Origin: Saccharopolyspora elongata
GTDB taxonomy: Bacteria; Actinomycetota; Actinomycetes; Mycobacteriales; Pseudonocardiaceae
Assembly (NCBI RefSeq): GCF_004348985.1
Contig: NZ_SMKW01000016.1
Span: 62,001 to 126,000 of the forward strand
DNA: 64,000 bases
Direction of reading: 5' to 3'
Shown: positions 31,957 through 39,153 of the stretch, one piece after another
How the letters are laid out: each line of letters starts with the position of its first letter
Position numbering within the stretch: the stretch's first letter is position 1
Notes under the pieces: generated by a model
Seen by the model: the letters and a program-made list of their open reading frames with translations, nothing else
Databases searched by the model: none
What the model was told of the DNA's origin: nothing
Translations under genes and position numbers: made by a program

Positions 31957-33138
31957 TCAGTTGACGCAGGGGATCCCGCCGTCGGAGGTGATCGGCTGCT
32001 GGGCGTGCGCGGTGCCGTCCAGGCGCAGCCGCGCCGCCGGCGCCAGGCGCGGCGGGTCCGGGTTGGTCAGCCTCTCGAAGAAGCCCTGCGCCGCCGCCGG
32101 ATCCACGTTGATGATGTACTGCCCGCGGTCGTCGCGGGCGCCAGAGTCGGAGACCGGCAGCGTCACGAACGTGACCCGCCCGGCGGCCAGTTCCTGCATC
32201 TGCTGCACGAAACCCAGCGGGTCCCAGCCCTCGTCGAGCACCACCGCGCGGCGGGTCGCCTGCACCAGGTCGTTGATCATCCCCGGGTCGGTGAGGGTAC
32301 CGGTGGACAGCACCTTGTTCGCCAGCCCGGCCATGAACACCTGCTGGCGCACGATCCGGTCCAGGTCGCCGCGCGGCAGGCCGTGCCGCTGCCGGACGAA
32401 CGCCAGCGCGTCGCCGCCGCTGATGGTGTGCCGCCCGGCGGCGAAATCGGCGCCGGAGTCCTTGTCGCTGGTGGCCTGCTGGAGGCAGACATCGACGCCG
32501 CCGACGGCCTCGGTGAGCTCGAAGAACCCGACCAGGTTGAGCTCCGCGTAGTGGTCGATGCGCACCCCGGTGAGGCTCTGCACGGTCTGCACCAGCGCGC
32601 GCTGCCCGGCGAGCCGCGCGGCGTGCTCGATCTCCGACTCCGGCATGCCGTCGCCCCGCAGCTTGTCCGCGGTAACGCTCTTCGTCAGCCCGTAGACGGC
32701 GTTGATCTTCTCGGGCCGGCCGCCCGGCACGTCGGTGTAGGTGTCGCGCGGGATGGAAACCGCGGTCGGCTGCGCGGTGTTGTGCGGGATCCGGATCACC
32801 ACGAGGCTGTCGGTGTTCAGGCCGCCGACGGCCTCGGTGCGCAGCTGCTTCAGCACGCTTTCCGGAAGCGGATTGCCCTGCGCGTCGGTGCGGCTGTCGC
32901 TACCGACCAGCAGCACGTCCGTCGCGCCGTCGTCAGCGGGCGGTCCCGGCGGCGCGTCCGCGAGCACCTTGGCGGAGCTGACATCGCTGAGCCGGTCCAC
33001 CACGATCCAGCCGATGGCGGTGAGGGCAAGCACGACGGCCGAGACCAGCGCGAGGAGGCTGCGCCCGGCGATGCGGATCCCGGCCCGCTGCGGGCCGACC
33101 GACTCCGCCGCCTCCGGTTCCCGTTCCGGTTCGCCCAC
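31957..33138 (-). CDS. LytR-CpsA-Psr (LCP) family cell-wall glycopolymer ligase
   Basis: 393 residues: a short cytoplasmic tail, one transmembrane helix (about 28-50) and an extracellular LCP domain with 'LLVGSDSRTDAQGN', 'VSIPRDTY', 'RIDHYAELNLVGFFELTEA' and 'FVRQRHGLPRGDLDR', which carry the Asp and Arg residues that hold the polyprenyl pyrophosphate. LCP enzymes transfer lipid-linked polymer (arabinogalactan in mycolata) to peptidoglycan. There is no LytR_C domain. The protein ends 'DGGIPCVN', close to the end of its upstream paralogue. It begins 120 bp after the second LCP gene and shares its strand. Confidence 0.93.
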   Translation of the reverse strand: MGEPEREPEAAESVGPQRAGIRIAGRSLLALVSAVVLALTAIGWIVVDRLSDVSSAKVLADAPPGPPADDGATDVLLVGSDSRTDAQGNPLPESVLKQLRTEAVGGLNTDSLVVIRIPHNTAQPTAVSIPRDTYTDVPGGRPEKINAVYGLTKSVTADKLRGDGMPESEIEHAARLAGQRALVQTVQSLTGVRIDHYAELNLVGFFELTEAVGGVDVCLQQATSDKDSGADFAAGRHTISGGDALAFVRQRHGLPRGDLDRIVRQQVFMAGLANKVLSTGTLTDPGMINDLVQATRRAVVLDEGWDPLGFVQQMQELAAGRVTFVTLPVSDSGARDDRGQYIINVDPAAAQGFFERLTNPDPPRLAPAARLRLDGTAHAQQPITSDGGIPCVN

Positions 33139-33258
33139 GTCGTTCCCCCAACCGTTGCGTGCCGACGACCAAGGTTAACCGCCAGGGGAACCCGTGAGCG
33201 GCAGCCCGGCGATTAACCTCGTAGGTGAGACGCGCTCAACTCGCCGACGTGACGCCGG

Positions 33259-34977
33259 TCATCGAATGCAGGGCACGCCGTCCGCGGTGATCGCGGGCAT
33301 GTCGTCGGTCTCCGGCTGAGCCAGGAGAGGGCCCGCCTGGCGCAGACCGTCGAGCTGGACGGTCTGGGCAGAAGCGAAGTTCTGCGTGCCCGGACCCTTG
33401 TAGTCCTTGCCCAGGTAGACCTCGACGCTGCCGGACTCGACGCTGGATCGCACCTCCGTCGGCACGCCGCCGAGGGAGTCTGACACCTGCTTCGCGGCGG
33501 CCTCCTCGCCGGTCGCGTAGTAGATGACCGAGCGGTCCATGGTGTCGGCGTTGGAGCTGCCGCCGGCCTTGAAACCCTGCCCGGAGATCTCTTCGAGCAC
33601 CCGCGCGGCCAGCCCGCTGACCCCGGAGGCGTTGTAGACGCTGACCGAGGTCGCGGCCCGGGCCTGCATCGCGACCTGCTTCTGCTGCCGTTCGGTCGGC
33701 GACAGCAGCAGATCCGCGGCGAACTGCCGGACCTCCGGGATCTTGATCGTGACGTCTTCCGAGCCGGACGAGCCGACGAGGTGCACCGGTGCGGTGAAGA
33801 ACTGCACGTTCCCGCCCGCGATGCCCTGTATCTGCTGGGCGAAGCCGAGCACGTCGTTGGCCAGCGCGGGGTCGAGGATGACCGACTTCTGGATGGCGTT
33901 GACCAGTTCGGTCAGCTTCGCCGGGTTGGTCAGCGTGCCGGTGGACATGACCTTGCGGGCCAGCGCGGACACGAAGACCTGCTGGCGCCTGCCGCGGTCG
34001 AGCTCGTTGATCAGGCCCTTCCGCTGGCGGACGAAGGCCAGCGCGTCGGCGCCCTGGATCGTCTGCACGCCCTTGTGGAAGTTCGCGCCGGAGTCCTTGT
34101 CCTTGGTGTCTTCGAGCAGGCAGACCTCGACGCCGCCGATGGCGTTGGTGACGTCGTAGAAGCCGAGCAGGTTGACCTCGGCGTAGTGGTCGATGCTGAC
34201 GCCGGTGACGTCCTCGATGGTCTTCAGCAGCAGCTGCTTGCCGGCCAGCCGGGACTTCTCCTCCAGCTCCTTCGGGTCGGTGACGCCGTCCTTCCTCAGC
34301 TTCGCCATCTCGGCGTGCTTGCCGCGGTTCATCGTCTCGGTGAGCTTGGTCTTGCCCTCCCCGAGACCGACGTCGACGAGGGTGTCGCGGGGGAAGGAGA
34401 TCGCGCTGGCGCTCTGCCCGCCGTTGGGGATGCGGACCAGGATCATCGCGTCGGTGAGGTCACCGCCGTCGTAGCTGGTGCGCAGCTCGCGAAGCACGTT
34501 GTCGGGCAGCGGATTGCCGAAGGCGTCGTTGCGGCTGTCGTTGCCGATCAGCAGGATGTCGGTGGCGCCGTCCGGGGCGCTCAAGCCCTTGCCGATGACG
34601 TCGGCGGTGGAGGTGCCGCCGGCCCCGGGCCGGAACATGGCCCAGCCGAACCCGGTGGTGCTCAGCACCAGCACGGACAGCAGCGCGAACAGCGCCCGGC
34701 CGAAGTTCCGCGCGCCCCGGCGGTTGCGCCGCCGCTGCCAGACGTCGCCTTCCGGGGGGACCTCCGCGTTACCCGAACGGGGGGTCGAGCGGCGCCGGGC
34801 GTCACTCTGCGCTGGCCTGCGGCCGGGGCCGCCGGGCGACGGGGCAGCGCCACCGCGCCGCCCGCCCGACGGGGTGCCGCCGGACGCCGGCCGGCCCTGT
34901 CCGCCGGGGCCGCGGGGCGGCACGGATCTACCGGGCTGACCCTGCGGGCCACCTGGCCACCTCGGCCGGTCCTCCAC
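33259..34977 (-). CDS. LCP family protein with LytR_C domain
   Basis: 572 residues. About 95 N-terminal cytoplasmic residues are Gly/Pro/Arg-rich and disordered, then one transmembrane helix ('ALFALLSVLVLSTTGFGWAM'), the LCP domain (about 135-380: 'LLIGNDSRNDAFGNP', 'ISFPRDTLVDVG', 'SIDHYAEVNLLGFYDVTNA', 'FVRQRKGL') and a LytR_C domain (about 440-530, 'VSVYNASGVSGLAARVLEEI'). It ends 'DGVPCIR'. Like its neighbour it should attach a wall polymer to peptidoglycan. GTG 34977 follows an AAGGAGG site. Divergent from rfbB, whose sugar product feeds the same polymers. Confidence 0.93.
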   Translation of the reverse strand: MEDRPRWPGGPQGQPGRSVPPRGPGGQGRPASGGTPSGGRRGGAAPSPGGPGRRPAQSDARRRSTPRSGNAEVPPEGDVWQRRRNRRGARNFGRALFALLSVLVLSTTGFGWAMFRPGAGGTSTADVIGKGLSAPDGATDILLIGNDSRNDAFGNPLPDNVLRELRTSYDGGDLTDAMILVRIPNGGQSASAISFPRDTLVDVGLGEGKTKLTETMNRGKHAEMAKLRKDGVTDPKELEEKSRLAGKQLLLKTIEDVTGVSIDHYAEVNLLGFYDVTNAIGGVEVCLLEDTKDKDSGANFHKGVQTIQGADALAFVRQRKGLINELDRGRRQQVFVSALARKVMSTGTLTNPAKLTELVNAIQKSVILDPALANDVLGFAQQIQGIAGGNVQFFTAPVHLVGSSGSEDVTIKIPEVRQFAADLLLSPTERQQKQVAMQARAATSVSVYNASGVSGLAARVLEEISGQGFKAGGSSNADTMDRSVIYYATGEEAAAKQVSDSLGGVPTEVRSSVESGSVEVYLGKDYKGPGTQNFASAQTVQLDGLRQAGPLLAQPETDDMPAITADGVPCIR

Positions 34978-35231
34978 GCCGAATCCTCCTTGGCCTGTCG
35001 GTGAGCGTTACACCTTGGCGAAGTGATTTTGCTCGTGTTCCGGTTGCAGGCTAGCGGTGAACCTGGGGCGGGTGGGCAGGTCCCAGTAACAGGGGTGACA
35101 TCACTCATAAGGGTTAGGTGTCTTTGTGACGCTGAGTAACGCGGGAACCTGCCTCGTAGCGCGCCGTGTCATGCCAGACTGCGGACGCGGGCCCGCTGCG
35201 GGCCGCGGTAAACCCGGCGAGGAAGGGCGCA

Positions 35232-36221
35232 ATGCGGATTCTGGTCACCGGTGGGGCCGGCTTCATCGGCTCGCACTACGTTCGGCAGCTCCTCAACGGC
35301 GCGTATCCCGCGTTCTCCGATGCCGATGTGATCGTGCTCGACAAACTCACCTACGCGGGCAACGAGGCGAACCTGGCGCCGGTCGCGGACAACCCGCGGC
35401 TGAAGTTCGTCCGTGGCGACATCTGCGACCGCGAGCTGGTCGGTGGCCTGATCACCGACGTGGACGTGGTCGTGCACTTCGCCGCCGAAACCCACGTGGA
35501 CCGGTCGATCACCGGCTCGGACGCCTTCGTGCTCACCAACGTCGTCGGCACGAACGTGCTGCTGCAGGCCGCGCTCGACGCCGGTGTCGGCAAGTTCGTG
35601 CACGTGTCCACCGACGAGGTCTACGGCTCCATCGACGAAGGCTCCTGGCCCGAGGACCACGCACTGGAGCCGAATTCGCCGTACTCGGCGGCGAAGGCGG
35701 GCTCGGACCTGCTGGCCCGCGCCTACCACCGCACGCACGGCCTGCCGGTGTGCATCACCCGCTGCTCCAACAACTACGGGCCCTACCAGTTCCCGGAGAA
35801 GGTGCTGCCGCTGTTCATCACGAACCTGATGGACGGCGCCCAGGTGCCGCTCTACGGCGACGGGCTCAACGTGCGCGACTGGCTGCACGTCGGCGACCAC
35901 TGCCGGGGAATCCAGCTGGTGGCCGAATCCGGGCGGCCTGGCGAGATCTACAACATCGGCGGCGGCACCGAGCTGACCAACAAGGAGCTGACCGAGCGGC
36001 TGCTGGCCGAACTCGGCGTGGACTGGTCGATGGTGCGGCCGGTGGCGGACCGCAAGGGCCACGACCGCCGCTACTCGGTGGACCACGGCAAGATCGTGCA
36101 GGAACTGGGGTACCGGCCGCAGGTCGACTTCGAGACCGGGCTGCGCGAGACGATTCGCTGGTACCAGGAGAACCGCGACTGGTGGGAGCCGCTGAAGGCC
36201 CGCGCGGAGGCGGCGAAGTGA
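35232..36221 (+). CDS. rfbB: dTDP-glucose 4,6-dehydratase
   Basis: 329 residues, short-chain dehydrogenase/reductase fold. 'ILVTGGAGFIGSHYVR' is the NAD-binding loop, 'HVSTDEVYGS' carries the catalytic Thr/Asp/Glu, 'YSAAKAGSDLLARAY' the Tyr-x3-Lys pair, and 'RCSNNYGPYQFPEK' the sugar-nucleotide site. Converts dTDP-glucose to dTDP-4-keto-6-deoxyglucose, on the way to dTDP-L-rhamnose. ATG 35232 has GAGGAAGG upstream; the frame is open before that without similarity. The stop overlaps rfbD as GTGA. rfbA and rfbC are not in the window. Confidence 0.96.
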   Translation: MRILVTGGAGFIGSHYVRQLLNGAYPAFSDADVIVLDKLTYAGNEANLAPVADNPRLKFVRGDICDRELVGGLITDVDVVVHFAAETHVDRSITGSDAFVLTNVVGTNVLLQAALDAGVGKFVHVSTDEVYGSIDEGSWPEDHALEPNSPYSAAKAGSDLLARAYHRTHGLPVCITRCSNNYGPYQFPEKVLPLFITNLMDGAQVPLYGDGLNVRDWLHVGDHCRGIQLVAESGRPGEIYNIGGGTELTNKELTERLLAELGVDWSMVRPVADRKGHDRRYSVDHGKIVQELGYRPQVDFETGLRETIRWYQENRDWWEPLKARAEAAK

Positions 36222-37135
36222 GCCGCCTCGCCGTGCTGGTCCCGGGCGGCCGCGGCCAGCTCGGCTCGGAGCTGGCCCGCATCCTCGCCGCGCGGTCCGG
36301 CGCGCTGGTGCACGCGCCCGGCTCCAAGGAACTGGACATCACCGACGCCGAGGAGGTCGCCGACGCGGTGGGTTCGTTCGCGGAGGCGGCGAAGGACGCC
36401 GAGCTGGAACCGGTGGTGATCAACGCCGCGGCCTACACGGGAGTGGACGCGGCGGAGTCCGATCCGGATCGCGCGGCCCGGATCAACGCCGAAGGCGCCG
36501 CCGACCTGGCGAAGGCCTGCCGGAGCAGCGGCCTGCCGCTGCTGCACGTGTCGACGGATTACGTGTTCCCGGGCGACGGGACCCGGCCGTACGAGCCGAC
36601 GGACCCGACCGGGCCGCGCTCGGTGTACGGGCGCACGAAGCTCGAAGGCGAGCAGGCGGTGCTGGAATCCGGCGCGCGGGCCTGGGTGGTGCGCACCGCG
36701 TGGGTGTACGGAGCGCGCGGCGGGAACTTCGTGAAGACGATGATCCGCCTGTCCGGCGAGCGGGACTCGCTGTCCGTTGTGGACGATCAGATCGGCTCGC
36801 CGACCTGGGCGGCGGACCTGGCGAACGGCCTGCTGGAACTGGCCGGGCAGGTCGCCGAGCGCCGGGACCCGAAGCAGAAGGTGTTGCACTGCACCAATTC
36901 GGGCCAGGCGAGCTGGTTCGAGTTCGCCCGGGCGATCTTCGCGGAACTGGGCGCGGACGAGAACCGGGTGAACCCGTGCACGACGGCGGACTACCCGCTC
37001 CCGGCACCCCGGCCGGCCTACTCGGTCCTGTCCGACGCGGCCTGGCGCGAAGCGGGCCTGACCCCGATGCGCCCCTGGCGAGAAGCCCTGGCGGCGGCCT
37101 TCGAAGCGGACGGCGAAGCCCTCAGGGGAAGGTGA
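36218..37135 (+). CDS. rfbD: dTDP-4-dehydrorhamnose reductase
   Basis: 305 residues. Last step of dTDP-L-rhamnose synthesis, an NAD(P)H-dependent reduction. 'VPGGRGQLGSELA' is the cofactor loop (residues 8-20), 'VINAAAYTGVDAAESDPD' and 'LLHVSTDYVFPGDG' are RmlD signatures, 'SVYGRTKLEGEQ' the catalytic Tyr-x3-Lys, and 'RTAWVYGARGGNFVKTM' the substrate loop. Starts with GTG inside the rfbB stop, so the two are coupled. In mycobacteria rmlD is followed at once by wbbL; here about 8.5 kb of glycosyltransferases and a repeat-flanked cassette come between. Confidence 0.96.
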   Translation: MSRLAVLVPGGRGQLGSELARILAARSGALVHAPGSKELDITDAEEVADAVGSFAEAAKDAELEPVVINAAAYTGVDAAESDPDRAARINAEGAADLAKACRSSGLPLLHVSTDYVFPGDGTRPYEPTDPTGPRSVYGRTKLEGEQAVLESGARAWVVRTAWVYGARGGNFVKTMIRLSGERDSLSVVDDQIGSPTWAADLANGLLELAGQVAERRDPKQKVLHCTNSGQASWFEFARAIFAELGADENRVNPCTTADYPLPAPRPAYSVLSDAAWREAGLTPMRPWREALAAAFEADGEALRGR

Positions 37136-37249
37136 CGAAGTCGCCTGACCCGGTGAAGCCGACCGCGAAAGGCCGTGCCAGGGGCATATCCGCTGGCACG
37201 GGATCGGGATGTCGGGCATAATGACTACTGCCGAGCCCCGTGGGGGCGA

Positions 37250-37296
37250 GGAAGGAAGGCCAGGTGACCCGGGGTATTACTGGGAGCCTGGCCTGA
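37250..37296. repeat. 47-bp direct repeat flanking the DUF3800-like cassette, left copy
   Basis: Begins GGAAGGAAGGCCAGGTGACC and ends TGGGAGCCTGGCCTGA. Differs from the right copy (38039-38085) at three positions. Contains the inverted pair GGCCAG/CTGGCC, so the RNA could fold. Weaker similarity extends about 40 bp to the left of both copies. Confidence 0.8.
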
Positions 37297-37309
37297 CGTC
37301 TTTCTAGCT

Positions 37310-37879
37310 TCAGCAGCCCGTGTCGATCTCTACGTCGTACACGCGATCGGCCAGCATGTCGCGGTACTTGGAGCGGCCGAGACGTGCTGCTCGGCAAATG
37401 CCTGCGATGGCGTTAGCGGCCCAAAGAAGGGGCTCGACAGCGCCCGAACAATGATCGACGTGAAATCGTGCCCTTGCCGGGAGAAGGTTTTGTCGGGCTG
37501 CGGTCACGGTTCGCACGTCACGTCGGTTGAGGTTCGCAGACCGGGCCTCGAGCAGCAGTGTGTCAACCCCGAATCCGTGTAGTTCGACGACGAGGTTCGT
37601 CAGGCACTTGGCGCGAGCCCTTTCCTGCTTCTGGATAGGTACGGGCGCGCCGATGACGACGACATGCATCCCGTCGAGATCAGCTAGCTTCTTGACCATC
37701 CGCAATTGTTCAGTGGGGCCCATGTCGTACCAGTGGAGCTTTCGGTGCTTGCCTCGGAGTGCTAGCAGTGCTTCACCGGCGTCGGTCAGGATTTGGGGTT
37801 CAAAGACGACGCCTGTGAGCACGTAGAAGCCGTGCTCCAGGTGTTCCCGGAAGGACTCATCGCCGTATGCAACAGGCAC
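37310..37879 (-). CDS. DUF3800-like hypothetical protein in a repeat-bounded cassette
   Basis: 189 residues. The start 'AYGDESFREHLEHGFYVLTG' looks like the [YF]xDES opening of DUF3800 proteins, which have an RNase H-like fold, and the C-terminal 'LLWAANAIAGICRAARLG' fits their last helix; the match is partial. No signal peptide or membrane segment. Codon use is visibly less GC-rich at third positions than in all neighbours, and the gene lies between 47-bp direct repeats, so recent acquisition is likely. GTG 37879 is the only good start. DUF3800 genes often occur in phage or defence islands; no such partners are here. Confidence 0.6.
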   Translation of the reverse strand: MPVAYGDESFREHLEHGFYVLTGVVFEPQILTDAGEALLALRGKHRKLHWYDMGPTEQLRMVKKLADLDGMHVVVIGAPVPIQKQERARAKCLTNLVVELHGFGVDTLLLEARSANLNRRDVRTVTAARQNLLPARARFHVDHCSGAVEPLLWAANAIAGICRAARLGRSKYRDMLADRVYDVEIDTGC

Positions 37880-37960
37880 GAGGGATCACGGTAACGGGCT
37901 GGTCGAATTCTCTTTCGAGCGATACGGGATCCCCTGATGGTCGCCTGATGCGGTGGTTTT

Positions 37961-37984
37961 CCTAATTTTTAGGCAAAATTGGGA
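37961..37984. repeat. Hairpin repeat, copy inside the cassette
   Basis: CCTAATTTTTAGGCAAAATT followed by GGGA is the reverse complement form of the hairpin repeat found three times at 13639-13771. Confidence 0.65.
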
Positions 37985-38038
37985 GTTCGGCCGCCTTCGC
38001 GGCGGGCATGATGGCGGTGCCTGATCCCGCGGGGAGAC

Positions 38039-38085
38039 GGAAGGAAGGCCAGGTGACCCGGGGCATGACTGGGAGTCTGGCCTGA
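38039..38085. repeat. 47-bp direct repeat flanking the DUF3800-like cassette, right copy
   Basis: Same as 37250-37296 except for three substitutions; ends 19 bases before the stop of the glycosyltransferase gene at 38104. Confidence 0.8.
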
Positions 38086-38103
38086 TGCATGTCTGGGGTG
38101 TGT

Positions 38104-39153
38104 TCAGGTCGTTGCGCGTTGGTATGCCGTGATCGTGGTTTCCGCGCAGGCCCGCCAGGTGAAGGTTTTGGCCCGGGTGCGGGCGTTTTCCGCGTTCGGC
38201 GGGTTGGTCAGGGCTTGGTGCAGGGCTTCGTTGAGGGCCGCCGGGTCGCCGTGGGGCGCGAGGATCGCTTGGCCCGCCGTGACTTCGCGGAGGGCCGGGA
38301 TGTCCGAGCACACCACCGGCGTTCCGCAGGCCATGGCTTCCAGTGCCGGTAGGCCGAATCCCTCGTCGCTCGAAGGCAATACGAGCGCGGCGGCGCCGGC
38401 GACCAGGCGGCGCAGGTGCTCGTCGGGGAGGTAGCCGGTGCGGATCACGCCGCCCCGGCTGCCCGGCTCTCCAGGACCCGCGATGACCAGTGGGGGCAGG
38501 TCGGGGCCGTGGGCTTCGAGCAGCGTCGGCAGCCCCTTGCGGGGACCTTCGGCGCCGACGAACAGCAGGTACTCCGACGGAAGTCCATAGTGGACTTTCA
38601 GCTCGGAATCCATGGGTGCCGCGCAGAACCACTCGGGATCGACGCCGAGCGGAGTCACCAGGACCTTTTCCCGCGGCAGGTCGAGCCGCGCGCTGACGGC
38701 GTCGGCCACCGCGGCGGTCGGCGTGCACACCACCCGCGCCCGCCGCGCGGAACTCCGCACGAGATCGGGCAAGTCGGGTTCGGCCAGCGACGGATCGTCC
38801 AGGAACGCCAGGTCGTGCACCGTCACCACGCCGCCCGCCCGGATCGACGGCGGAAGCACGAAGTTCGTTCCGTGGACCACCTGCGCCGACCCGGCGAGCA
38901 GTTCGACGGGCGGGAAAGCGCCGCGCTGCCAGAGCTTCCGCAGAACCCGCGCCGGAATCGGCGGCCCCACCGCGCGCGTTCCGTTCGGCGCCAGCGAACG
39001 CAGCTCCCGCCAGCCCCGGGTGGTGAACCCGATCAGCCGAACGTCCACCAGAGCCGCGAGCTCGCCGACCAGGGAAGCGGTGTAGCGCCCGATTCCGGTG
39101 CGCCGGCCGAGCAGCGGCGTGCCGTCCAGCAGGACGCGCAGGTCAGCGCCCAC
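38104..39153 (-). CDS. Family 4-type glycosyltransferase
   Basis: 349 residues, GT-B fold, cytoplasmic. 'TPLLGRRTGIGRYTASLVGE' at the N-terminus is the acceptor-side loop common to GT4 mannosyl- and rhamnosyltransferases; 'FVGAEGPRKGLPTLLEAH' and 'PSSDEGFGLPALEAMACGTP' (about 265-285) form the nucleotide-sugar site with the E-x7-E pair. Donor and acceptor cannot be named. It overlaps the upstream 835-residue glycosyltransferase gene by 11 bases, so both are made together and probably act on the same envelope polysaccharide. Confidence 0.9.
   Translation of the reverse strand: MGADLRVLLDGTPLLGRRTGIGRYTASLVGELAALVDVRLIGFTTRGWRELRSLAPNGTRAVGPPIPARVLRKLWQRGAFPPVELLAGSAQVVHGTNFVLPPSIRAGGVVTVHDLAFLDDPSLAEPDLPDLVRSSARRARVVCTPTAAVADAVSARLDLPREKVLVTPLGVDPEWFCAAPMDSELKVHYGLPSEYLLFVGAEGPRKGLPTLLEAHGPDLPPLVIAGPGEPGSRGGVIRTGYLPDEHLRRLVAGAAALVLPSSDEGFGLPALEAMACGTPVVCSDIPALREVTAGQAILAPHGDPAALNEALHQALTNPPNAENARTRAKTFTWRACAETTITAYQRATT

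Noticed and set aside
37250-38085. Insertion sequence
   Set aside because: No transposase, no terminal inverted repeats and the bounding repeats are direct and diverged.
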